NCBI GenBank assembly: GCA_902559355.1
Contig: CACEHM010000003.1
Location: 124,001 to 188,000 of the forward strand
Source: an uncultured Gammaproteobacteria bacterium
Lineage (GTDB): Bacteria > Pseudomonadota > Gammaproteobacteria > GCA-002705445 > GCA-002716945
Direction: 5' to 3'
Length of the DNA: 64,000 nt
Positions within the stretch are counted from its first letter, which is position 1. Each line of letters opens with the position of its first letter. Positions 56,487-64,000 of this stretch are shown here, piece by piece. The notes under the pieces were generated by a model. That model made no database searches, was not told the origin of the DNA, and saw nothing but the letters and a program-made list of their open reading frames with translations. A program made the translations under genes and the position numbers.

Positions 56487-56515
56487 TGTTGTAATCACCC
56501 AAATATGATACAACA
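56487..56515 (+). promoter_or_regulatory. Inverted repeat in the map-rpsB spacer
   Basis: TGTTGTA (56487-56493) and TACAACA (56509-56515) form a perfect 7-base inverted repeat, 15 bases apart, 30 bases before the rpsB ATG. A TATGAT inside resembles a -10 box. It could be an operator, or a leader hairpin of the type by which S2 represses rpsB translation in E. coli and relatives. A GGAG Shine-Dalgarno lies downstream at about 56531-56534. Confidence 0.4.
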
Positions 56516-56545
56516 CTTTATGAATTTTATTGGAGTATTTTTTAT

Positions 56546-57391
56546 ATGAATGGAGTATCAATTAAGGAAATGATCGATGCCGGAGTCCACTTCGGACATA
56601 GATCAAAGTACTGGAATCCTAAGATGGAACCTTACATTTACACAACACACAAAAAATTACATATTCTTAATCTTGAGAAAAGCGTAGAACATTTCAATTT
56701 AGCCTCAAAATTCATTCAAAATCTTGTTACAAATAATGGAAAGATTATGTTTATTGGGACTAAACGAGCTGCATGTGAAATAGTAAAGAAATACTCTGAT
56801 CTTACTGAGATGCCATATGTGAATAATAGATGGTTAGGCGGTCTTTTAACGAATTTTAATACTGTTAAACAATCTATTGCAAAACTTGATGATCTGAGGA
56901 ATAAATACAAAAATCAGTCAATATATAATTTATCGAAAAAGCAAGCTATAGACTTGAAAAGAAAAATAGAAAGATTAGAAAAAAATCTACTCGGAGTTCA
57001 ACATTTAACAAAGCTTCCAGATGCTATATTTGTTATTGATACAAGATATGAGAGAATTGCTATACAAGAGGCTAATAAATTGAATATTCCAGTTATTGCT
57101 CTTGTAGACTCAAATAACTCTTTTGATGGTGTCGATTATATGATACCTGCAAACGATGACGCTATGACGTCAATTGATCTTTTTATGAATTCTATATCTA
57201 AAATCATATTAGAATCAAAGCCAAAAAAAGTTGTAAGTAATTCAAGCTCTGATAAGGTAGAAAAAAAATCAATAAAAGCAAAAAAAATTCTTAAAGCACC
57301 TGAAGTTAAAAAAGTTGCATCAAAGTCAAAACCATCTTCTAAAAAACCAAAAGATGATAAAAAAAATTCAGGTGATAATCACGATGAATGA
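56546..57391 (+). CDS. rpsB: 30S ribosomal protein S2
   Basis: A 281-residue S2. Core signatures are MIDAGVHFGHRSKYWNPKM at 10-28, FIGTKRAACEIV, NNRWLGGLLTNF and PVIALVDSNNSFDGVDYMIPANDDA. The core ends at about residue 228, and the last 50 residues are a lysine/serine-rich tail ending in an acidic segment, longer than E. coli S2 (241). Such tails are likely flexible. It starts the rpsB-tsf-frr-uppS-cdsA-dxr-rseP-bamA series, and its stop overlaps tsf by eight bases. Confidence 0.96.
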   Translation: MNGVSIKEMIDAGVHFGHRSKYWNPKMEPYIYTTHKKLHILNLEKSVEHFNLASKFIQNLVTNNGKIMFIGTKRAACEIVKKYSDLTEMPYVNNRWLGGLLTNFNTVKQSIAKLDDLRNKYKNQSIYNLSKKQAIDLKRKIERLEKNLLGVQHLTKLPDAIFVIDTRYERIAIQEANKLNIPVIALVDSNNSFDGVDYMIPANDDAMTSIDLFMNSISKIILESKPKKVVSNSSSDKVEKKSIKAKKILKAPEVKKVASKSKPSSKKPKDDKKNSGDNHDE

Positions 57392-58214
57392 TTCGAAGAT
57401 ACTTGTGAAACAACTTAGGGAAATGACTGGTGCAGGTATACTAGATTGTAAGAAATATTTAATCAAAGCAAATAATAATATTGATGAAGCAATTAAACTT
57501 TTTAGATCTGAAGCTGGTGTAAAGGCAGATAAAAAAGGTGCAAGGATAGCCGCAGAGGGTATAGTTAATTATTATCAAAATGAGGAAAATATACTATTAC
57601 TAGAGCTAAATTCAGAAACTGATTTTGTAGCAAGAGATTCTAACTTTATTGATCTTGCTAAATCTGTAGCAAATAAATTACTCGAAAATGATGAATCTGA
57701 AGTAATAAATGAAATATCAGATGAAATAAAATCTATTATTTCTAAGCTTGGAGAAAATATAAAATTAAGAAGATTTATAAAAATTGAGAAAAATAATTAT
57801 GTGTATGGGTATGCTCACAACAATAAAATAGCATCAATAGTAGAGCTTAAAGAAGATGATGAAAAGCTTGCTAAGGACATTTGTATGCAAATTGTTGCCT
57901 CAAATCCTTTAGCATTAAATGAAGCATCATTAGACAATGATACTCTTCTCTCAGAAAAGGAGATATATAAGAAAGAACTTGATAATATTGATAAAAAAGA
58001 TGATATAAAAAGAAATATCCTCGAAGGTAAAATGAAAAAATTTATCAATGATAATACATTATTAAATCAACCTTTTGTTAAAGATCCATCTACATCTCTA
58101 TCAAAAATCATTAAAGATAATGAAATAATATCTTTCACACGTTATGAAGTTGGTGAAGGTATTGAAAAAAAATCTGAAGATTTTGCTCAAGAAGTTTATA
58201 ATCAAATAAGTTAA
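57384..58214 (+). CDS. tsf: Elongation factor Ts
   Basis: A 276-residue nucleotide-exchange factor for EF-Tu. The N-terminal UBA-like segment VKQLREMTGAGILDCKKYLIKANNNIDEAIKLFR and the ELNSETDFVARDSNF motif, which contacts EF-Tu, are both clear. The ATG at 57384 gives the standard start; an upstream frame within rpsB is not conserved. Length is close to E. coli (283). frr follows after nine bases; pyrH, normally between them, is missing. Confidence 0.96.
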   Translation: MNDSKILVKQLREMTGAGILDCKKYLIKANNNIDEAIKLFRSEAGVKADKKGARIAAEGIVNYYQNEENILLLELNSETDFVARDSNFIDLAKSVANKLLENDESEVINEISDEIKSIISKLGENIKLRRFIKIEKNNYVYGYAHNNKIASIVELKEDDEKLAKDICMQIVASNPLALNEASLDNDTLLSEKEIYKKELDNIDKKDDIKRNILEGKMKKFINDNTLLNQPFVKDPSTSLSKIIKDNEIISFTRYEVGEGIEKKSEDFAQEVYNQIS

Positions 58215-58223
58215 GCTTGTATC

Positions 58224-58781
58224 ATGTTTGATAAGATTAAATCTGATACTGCATCAACAATGGATAAGAGTATTGATAGCTTCCAATCTGTTTTATCTAA
58301 AATACGAGCTGGTAGACCAAATCCGAGTATATTAGATCAAATTATGGTCAACTATTTTGATAGCAATACACCTATCAATCAGCTTGCAAATATTACAGTC
58401 TCTGATGCATCAACTATCTCCTTGTCTGTATGGGATAAGAATGCAGTAAATGCTATAGAAAAAGCATTAACTGAGAGTAATTTGGGAGTTAACCCTGTTG
58501 TTAATGGCACTAGTATTCATATTAAGTTTCCTCCACTTACTCAAGAAAGAAGGTTGGATTTAAACAAGATAGTAAAAAAAGAAGGCGAAAACATAAAGGT
58601 AACTCTTAGAAATATAAGAAGGAACGCCAATACTGCAATATCAAATTTGGAAAAAGACAAAAAGATTTCAAAAGATTTTGAACGTGATTATATTATTGAA
58701 ATTCAAGAGTTAACTGATAAATATATAAAAACATCTGAAACAATTGTTTCAAAAAAAATTGAAGAAATTAGCGAAGTTTAA
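58224..58781 (+). CDS. frr: Ribosome recycling factor
   Basis: A 185-residue protein that splits post-termination ribosomes together with EF-G. The typical KIRAGRPNPSILDQIMVNYFDSNTPINQLANI segment lies at about residues 27-58, and the C-terminal helix has LRNIRRNANTAISNLEKDKKISKD. Length equals the E. coli protein (185). It lies directly downstream of tsf and two bases before the uppS TTG. Confidence 0.97.
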   Translation: MFDKIKSDTASTMDKSIDSFQSVLSKIRAGRPNPSILDQIMVNYFDSNTPINQLANITVSDASTISLSVWDKNAVNAIEKALTESNLGVNPVVNGTSIHIKFPPLTQERRLDLNKIVKKEGENIKVTLRNIRRNANTAISNLEKDKKISKDFERDYIIEIQELTDKYIKTSETIVSKKIEEISEV

Positions 58782-58783
58782 TT

Positions 58784-59455
58784 TTGAATCACATAGCTTT
58801 TATAATGGACGGCAATGGTCGTTGGGCTAAAGCCCAAGGTAAGTCTAGACAGTATGGTCATAAAATTGGCTCATCAAAAGTTTATGATGTTTTTAAGCAG
58901 TGTGTTAAATTAGGATGTGAAAGCGCAACCTTCTTTGCAATGAGCAGTGAAAATATGCTTAGAAGTGACGAAGAAACTGAGTATATTTCATTATTATTGA
59001 AATCTTCAATAGAAGAGCATTTTTCTGATTTATTATTAAATAAAACTAAATTTAAAGTTATTGGTGATATTACTAAATTACCAGATGACATAAAACAAGT
59101 AATAAAAAACGCTGAAGATAAAACTAAAGATTTTACTGATTTAAAACTATACATTGCTTATAACTATGGAGGACAGTGGGATATTCTCAATGCAGTAAAA
59201 TCGTTAGTTCATAAAAATCATGCTATCACTACCGAAAACTTAAATGACTATTTGTCGACTACAGATGACTTTCCTGATTTAATTGTAAGAACTGGAGGTT
59301 ATAAAAGACTAAGTAACTTTATGCTATGGCAATCATGTTACAGTGAATTAGAATTCCTTGATAAACTATGGCCAGATATATCTGATCATGATATCAAACT
59401 GATTTTTGACCAATACTTAAATACGGAAAGAAACTTCGGTAGAATCAAGAAATGA
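58784..59455 (+). CDS. uppS: Undecaprenyl diphosphate synthase
   Basis: A 223-residue cis-prenyltransferase that makes the C55 carrier lipid for peptidoglycan and O-antigen. The active-site aspartate D9 is in IMDGNGRWAK, and FAMSSENMLRSDEE and RTGGYKRLSNFMLWQSCYSELEF are the other signatures. Most relatives have RTGGE in the latter where this protein has RTGGY. The start is TTG at 58784; the conserved sequence begins at residue 2. It is shorter at the N terminus than E. coli UppS (253). The stop overlaps cdsA by four bases. Confidence 0.93.
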   Translation: MNHIAFIMDGNGRWAKAQGKSRQYGHKIGSSKVYDVFKQCVKLGCESATFFAMSSENMLRSDEETEYISLLLKSSIEEHFSDLLLNKTKFKVIGDITKLPDDIKQVIKNAEDKTKDFTDLKLYIAYNYGGQWDILNAVKSLVHKNHAITTENLNDYLSTTDDFPDLIVRTGGYKRLSNFMLWQSCYSELEFLDKLWPDISDHDIKLIFDQYLNTERNFGRIKK

Positions 59456-60264
59456 CTGAAATTGTCAAAAGAGCTTTTACTATATTTCTTTCATTTTTCT
59501 TTTTATCATTTCTATATTTATTCGGTGGCAATACTGCATTTATTCTTTTTATTTCGATAGTGTCTATTTACTCACTTTATGAATGGACGTCGATATCATC
59601 CAAAAATATTGCCTTTCTTCCTAGCTTTATTATTTTAAATTCAATAATATATTATTTTGATTTTGTTAATACATATTATTTATCGATAATTACATTATTA
59701 GTCTGGGTAACATTAATATATTCAATGATATTACTGAGCAATCAATTGAAAATATTCATCAGAAAATATTATATGATTATTGGCCTATATATATTTTCAT
59801 CATTTTTTTTGATACTAATAAACATGCATCCACATGATGTTACTATGTCATCTCATAGTTATCTTATCGACAATAAACATTATTTTTTATTTATTATTAT
59901 CTTAATTTCCTCTATAGATATTTTCTCTTATATCTCCGGTAAAATATTTGGAAAAAATAAAATAATACCTTCTATTAGTCCTAACAAAACCCTTGAGGGA
60001 TATCTAGGTGGTTTTACTTTCACTATTTTATTTTTCATTTTATTTTTTAATATAAGCAACCTTATTTGGACTTATGTAGACTTACTTTATCTAACTATTA
60101 TTATTCTCTTAGCCTTTTTTGGAGATTTATTTATGAGCTTTATCAAAAGGATGTATGATATAAAAAACTCGGGTAATCTTTTACCCGGACATGGTGGAAT
60201 ACTTGATAGGCTAGATAGTTACTTTCCAACTTTGCCTTTATTTTATCTCTGGCTAATGACATGA
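59452..60264 (+). CDS. cdsA: Phosphatidate cytidylyltransferase
   Basis: A 270-residue multi-spanning membrane enzyme that makes CDP-diacylglycerol, the substrate of PssA encoded at 1.6 kb. The family signature near the C terminus is SFIKRMYDIKNSGNLLPGHGGILDRLDS, and ISGKIFGKNKIIPSISPNKTLEGYLGG precedes it. About seven or eight hydrophobic segments are visible. It starts in an ATGA overlap with uppS and overlaps dxr by four bases. Confidence 0.95.
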   Translation: MTEIVKRAFTIFLSFFFLSFLYLFGGNTAFILFISIVSIYSLYEWTSISSKNIAFLPSFIILNSIIYYFDFVNTYYLSIITLLVWVTLIYSMILLSNQLKIFIRKYYMIIGLYIFSSFFLILINMHPHDVTMSSHSYLIDNKHYFLFIIILISSIDIFSYISGKIFGKNKIIPSISPNKTLEGYLGGFTFTILFFILFFNISNLIWTYVDLLYLTIIILLAFFGDLFMSFIKRMYDIKNSGNLLPGHGGILDRLDSYFPTLPLFYLWLMT

Positions 60265-61454
60265 AAATGATTAGTATTTTAGGATCAACGGGATCTATCG
60301 GAATAAGTACATTGAATGTTATTTGCTCACTTGGAGATGCTTATAAAGTATTTGGATTATCATGTCACAAAAACATAACACTTTTACAAGATCAGATTCA
60401 TCAATTTAAACCTGAATATGCGATTATAACCGATCAGAGTTCATATAACTTGTTCCTGAAAGAACATGGAACAAATTTAGGTGATACAAAGATTTTATTT
60501 GGAGATGAAGGCCTAAATACTATTACTTCTAATAAGAATGTTGATACTATCATAGCTGCAATCACAGGCTTTTCATGCATTCATCCAGTAATCTCAGCAA
60601 TTAATCATAATAAAACTATTCTCATTGCCAATAAGGAAATACTAGTTTCTGCCGGTAATATGATAATTTCAGAACTGAGAAATTCTAAAGCAGTAATGCT
60701 ACCCATAGACAGTGAACATAACGCATTATTACAAATAATCTTATCTTCAGGTCTTGAATATAAAATTAATGATGCAGATTACTATAAGGCTAAAATTAAA
60801 AATATCATTATAACCGCATCAGGAGGACCTTTTATAGATTATAATTTAAATGATCTTAAAAGAGTTAATGCTAATGACGCTATTCAACATCCTACATGGA
60901 ATATGGGAAAAAAAATATCAGTTGACTCATCAACTATGATGAATAAAGGATTGGAAATTATAGAAGCTAAAACACTATTTAATCTCGATATAGACAATAT
61001 CAAAGCAATAATTCATCGCCAAAGTAAGATACACGCATTTGTAGAATTTTTCGATGGCACAGTAATCTCGCACATGTCCAACCCGGATATGAGAATACCT
61101 ATATCATATGCTATTACTTATCCTGAAAGAATATATTCTAATAACAAAGGAGATTTTTCATATAAAAATTTTTCTTTTGAAGAAGTAATTTATGATAAAT
61201 TTCCTTGTTATAGATTAGCAAGGAAGGTTGCTGAAATTGGTAAAAATACTGGATTAATTCTTAATGCTGCTAATGAAATTAGTGTAGAATACTTCTTAGA
61301 AGATAAAATATCCTACTTAGATATTCCGAATATTATTGAAGATATTCTTGATTCAAGTGTAGTTGTTGATCATGATAGTCTTGATTCAATTATAGAAAAT
61401 GATAAAGAAATAAGAGAATTAACCAGGAATTATATTAAAACTAGATATTCATAA
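60261..61454 (+). CDS. dxr: 1-deoxy-D-xylulose 5-phosphate reductoisomerase
   Basis: A 397-residue NADPH enzyme that converts DXP to MEP, the committed step of the MEP isoprenoid pathway that supplies UppS. The NADPH loop is ISILGSTGSIGISTL at 4-18; ANKEILVSAG, PIDSEHNAL (metal site) and ASGGPF, plus SVDSSTMMNKGLEIIEA, are all present. Length equals E. coli Dxr (398). It follows cdsA by an ATGA overlap and precedes rseP by two bases. Confidence 0.97.
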   Translation: MKMISILGSTGSIGISTLNVICSLGDAYKVFGLSCHKNITLLQDQIHQFKPEYAIITDQSSYNLFLKEHGTNLGDTKILFGDEGLNTITSNKNVDTIIAAITGFSCIHPVISAINHNKTILIANKEILVSAGNMIISELRNSKAVMLPIDSEHNALLQIILSSGLEYKINDADYYKAKIKNIIITASGGPFIDYNLNDLKRVNANDAIQHPTWNMGKKISVDSSTMMNKGLEIIEAKTLFNLDIDNIKAIIHRQSKIHAFVEFFDGTVISHMSNPDMRIPISYAITYPERIYSNNKGDFSYKNFSFEEVIYDKFPCYRLARKVAEIGKNTGLILNAANEISVEYFLEDKISYLDIPNIIEDILDSSVVVDHDSLDSIIENDKEIRELTRNYIKTRYS

Positions 61455-61456
61455 CT

Positions 61457-62773
61457 ATGGAATTAATTAATAGCATATTGGGATTTATAATAGCTATAGG
61501 TATACTTGTAACCTTTCATGAATATGGCCATTTTATTGTTGCTCGTCTGTGCAATGTAAAAGTCTTAAAATTTAGCGTTGGTTTCGGCAAAGCAATGTTT
61601 AAGTATCAGTCTGATAAAAATTCCACAGAATATTCACTCTGTGCAATACCACTAGGCGGATATGTTCAGATGTTAGAATCAAAAAATCCAGAAGGTGAAA
61701 AGAATGATATTAAGGAAGAGGATTATAACTACTGCTTCGATAAAAAAAATGTTTACCAACGATTTGCCATAGTTGCAGCTGGCCCGATATTTAATTTAAT
61801 TTTAGCAATTGTTTTTTTTACTATGACATACATGAATGGTATCGGTGGAATAAAACCAACGATACAATTAGCAGATGATGATGATAATTATAAAATTATT
61901 GCTGTGAATGATGAAAAAGTTGAGCGCTGGCAGGACGTGAGGATAGAAATTCTTAATAATGTTATGAATAATAATCAAATTTCATTGTCGCTTATGAATC
62001 CACTCAATTCGATTAGAGATTATAAACTCAATTATAATCCTGCCGTACTAAATATTGAGGGAGATATAATTCAAAATATTGGCCTTAACATCGTATATCC
62101 AAATCGAGAAGCAATTATAGGAACTGTAAGCAATGATAGCAATAATTCAAATATGATGATTGGAGATAAAATTCTATATGTCGATAACACGTTAGTCAGT
62201 ACTTGGGATGATCTTGTAGCAATTATTCATTCAAACCCCAATAAGACTGTCAATATTACTGCTCTTAGATCAGATAACACTATCAACTATTCAGTCAAAA
62301 TTTTAAATAAAAATTCAAAAGGCTATCTTGGAGTATCACACAAAGTTGATATGTCAGATTACGTAAATGTCTCTTATGATTTCAGTAATTCATTCACTAA
62401 AGCAATCAGCAGTACAACTGATTATACTTTATTGACATTCAAGATGATTGGCAGACTTGTTATGGGAGAAGCAAATGTCAAAAATTTAAGCGGGCCTCTA
62501 TCAATCGCTCAATTTTCTGGCAAGTCATTAGAGATGGGACTGTCATATTTTCTATATTTGCTTGCGATATTGAGTGTTAGCCTTGGCGTTCTAAATCTTT
62601 TGCCCATTCCCATGCTTGATGGGGGACACTTAGTATATTATTCATATGAAATGATAACTGGAAGGGAGTTGCCCATGAATATTCAATTAGTTGCACAATT
62701 TGCAGGTGTTGCGATACTAGGCTTGATCATGGTGGTTGCATTTTATAATGACTTTGTAAGAATATTTACATGA
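61457..62773 (+). CDS. rseP: Site-2 protease RseP
   Basis: A 438-residue intramembrane zinc protease. The active site is H21-E22-x2-H25 in VTFHEYGHFIVAR, and the third ligand is the aspartate of PIPMLDGGHLVYY near the C terminus. Two PDZ-like segments lie between, and the C-terminal transmembrane helices are typical. In E. coli RseP performs the second cleavage of RseA to free sigma-E, so it links to the rpoE locus at 29.6 kb. Length is close to E. coli (450). It ends in an ATGA overlap with bamA. Confidence 0.95.
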   Translation: MELINSILGFIIAIGILVTFHEYGHFIVARLCNVKVLKFSVGFGKAMFKYQSDKNSTEYSLCAIPLGGYVQMLESKNPEGEKNDIKEEDYNYCFDKKNVYQRFAIVAAGPIFNLILAIVFFTMTYMNGIGGIKPTIQLADDDDNYKIIAVNDEKVERWQDVRIEILNNVMNNNQISLSLMNPLNSIRDYKLNYNPAVLNIEGDIIQNIGLNIVYPNREAIIGTVSNDSNNSNMMIGDKILYVDNTLVSTWDDLVAIIHSNPNKTVNITALRSDNTINYSVKILNKNSKGYLGVSHKVDMSDYVNVSYDFSNSFTKAISSTTDYTLLTFKMIGRLVMGEANVKNLSGPLSIAQFSGKSLEMGLSYFLYLLAILSVSLGVLNLLPIPMLDGGHLVYYSYEMITGRELPMNIQLVAQFAGVAILGLIMVVAFYNDFVRIFT

Positions 62774-64000
62774 GCATTTTAAGATCTTATCTGCTCTTTT
62801 TAATTCTATTACCTCTATCTTTATCAGCAAACGAGAGTCAAATTAACTATATTGTCATTGAGGGTAATACGCGATTATCTTCAGAAGAAATTATTGAGTA
62901 TTCTGGTATCCAAATTGGAAAAATCTATGAACAAGATGATATTGCAGAAGTTATAAAAGATTTATTCTCTACTAATCTGTTCAATAATATTGAACTAGAT
63001 ATTAGAGATAATACTATCTTTATTAAACTGACTGAGCGTCCAATTATTTCCATCATTAATATCGAAGGAAATGAGCTTTTGGATAAAGATCAGATTGTGA
63101 CATCTCTAAAGAATATTGGAATTTCTCAAAGCAAGCCCTATAGCAGAAACCTTATAGATAAAGTAAAGCAAGAATTAGTAAGACTATATTATGATAATGG
63201 AAGATATTCTTCGTCTGTTGAGATTACTGAAAATGAATTGGAAAATAATATTATCGAACTCTCTCTTGATATTAATGAAGGCGATGCTTCAACAATCAAA
63301 GAGATAAAAATATTAGGTAATAAAAGTTATTCTACAAGATTATTAAAATCATTAATTAAATCTGGTCCAAAGTATTGGTTCCAGGTTTGGTCAGACAAAG
63401 ATATCTATAACAGTACATTACTAGATCAAGACATTGAGGCTATAAGAGATTACTACCTCAATAGAGGTTATGCAAAATTTAAGGTTGTATCTAAACAAGT
63501 TAATTTGTCCCCAGATAAAAGGGATATTTATATTACATTATCTTTCAACGAGGGTAATCTTTATAAATTTGGTAAAACTACTATTTATGGTTTAGATAAT
63601 TTTGATTCAAATATATTTAAAAATATCATTAACATCAATCTTGATCCAGGTAGTTTTTTTTCTAGATCAAATATTGAAACTACCAAAGAAGCCATTGAAT
63701 TTGTTCTTGGCGAAAAAGGATATGCATTTCCTTTAGTTCAATTGAATGTAGATCTGAAAGATGATTCAGAGTCGGTTGATATTACCATTAGAGTTGACCC
63801 AAAAAAGAAATCATTTGTTCGTAGAATTAATATTAAAGGCAACACTAAAACAAATGATGAAGTTTATAGAAGAGAGCTCAGGCAGTTCGAATCATCTATA
63901 TATTCAATAAACAAAGTGGAAAGATCTAAGATTAGACTTCAAAGACTAAAATTTATAAATAATGTTGATGTTAAGAAATCTATTGTTGATGAAGAAAATG
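62770..64000 (+). CDS. bamA: Outer membrane protein assembly factor BamA (partial, 3' end missing)
   Basis: The reading frame runs from the ATG at 62770 through 410 complete codons to the window edge. A signal peptide of about 20 residues (SYLLFLILLPLSLSA) precedes a series of POTRA domains: IEGNTRLSSEEII, IEGNELLDKDQIV, ILGNKSYSTRLL, and a fifth-repeat-like RRINIKGNTKTNDEVYRRELRQFES near residue 355. The beta barrel lies beyond the window. BamA folds barrels into the outer membrane. The dxr-rseP-bamA order is the usual one. Confidence 0.95.
   Translation, partial: MSILRSYLLFLILLPLSLSANESQINYIVIEGNTRLSSEEIIEYSGIQIGKIYEQDDIAEVIKDLFSTNLFNNIELDIRDNTIFIKLTERPIISIINIEGNELLDKDQIVTSLKNIGISQSKPYSRNLIDKVKQELVRLYYDNGRYSSSVEITENELENNIIELSLDINEGDASTIKEIKILGNKSYSTRLLKSLIKSGPKYWFQVWSDKDIYNSTLLDQDIEAIRDYYLNRGYAKFKVVSKQVNLSPDKRDIYITLSFNEGNLYKFGKTTIYGLDNFDSNIFKNIININLDPGSFFSRSNIETTKEAIEFVLGEKGYAFPLVQLNVDLKDDSESVDITIRVDPKKKSFVRRINIKGNTKTNDEVYRRELRQFESSIYSINKVERSKIRLQRLKFINNVDVKKSIVDEEN

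Overview
The window is a gene-dense, strongly AT-rich stretch of a bacterial chromosome carrying about 70 protein genes and eight tRNA genes. I see no rRNA, IS element, integrase, phage gene or CRISPR array. The gene content is housekeeping, and the gene orders are gammaproteobacterial: nadB divergent from rpoE with mucD-lepA-lepB-rnc-era-recO downstream; tig-clpP-clpX-lon-hupB-ppiD; cysS divergent from a cyclophilin and lpxH; surE-pcm-yqaA; fabI next to yejABEF; rpsB-tsf-frr-uppS-cdsA-dxr-rseP-bamA. The AT bias, very short spacers, frequent TTG/GTG starts, overlapping convergent 3' ends and missing members of usual clusters (pyrH, rseB/rseC, nlpD/rpoS, lrp, lolA) suggest a streamlined marine lineage. 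SAR86-type is my best guess, but no 16S or database search supports it here.

Layout. 0-5 kb: branched-chain amino acid genes (end of the acetolactate synthase large subunit, ilvH, ilvC, leuA) with pssA, a family-4 uracil-DNA glycosylase and rimI. 5-11.5 kb: bolA, trpS, scpA-scpB, moaB, rluB, an Smr protein, surE-pcm-yqaA. 11.5-15.7 kb: an Mth938-type protein, hom-thrC with a tiny coupled membrane ORF, trxB. 15.8-20.7 kb: ftsK-serS, then an MFS gene wedged between two tRNA-Ser genes. 20.7-25.9 kb: an overlapping gene chain (unknown protein, ugd, [2Fe-2S] ferredoxin, double cupin) running into dnaX-ybaB-recR. 25.9-29.6 kb: phhB, an M48 protease, orn, nadB. 29.6-38 kb: the rpoE envelope-stress and lepA-lepB-rnc-era-recO block, lpxH and a lipoprotein cyclophilin. 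38-46.5 kb: cysS, a Pro-Arg-His-Leu tRNA cluster, an unknown gene, tig-clpP-clpX-lon-hupB, tRNA-Val and tRNA-Asp. 46.5-56.4 kb: ppiD, fabI, yejABEF, dapE, map. 56.5-64 kb: translation, lipid and envelope genes ending inside bamA.

Together the genes cover Ile/Leu/Val and Thr synthesis, phospholipid, isoprenoid and lipid A steps, outer-membrane assembly and its stress response (rpoE, a minimal anti-sigma factor, mucD, rseP, bamA), ATP-dependent proteolysis, DNA replication and repair, and peptide uptake.

Two signals stand out, both at A homopolymers. lon is split by one nucleotide at an A8-TGA, just before its catalytic serine. dnaX has an A11 tract where either frame change stops at once, the geometry that makes the short gamma subunit in other bacteria. 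Other notable points are a U at the discriminator position of both tRNA-Ser genes, ten of ten convergent gene pairs that overlap or abut, and a four-gene chain of unknown purpose ahead of dnaX. I did not find an obvious new defence or mobile system.
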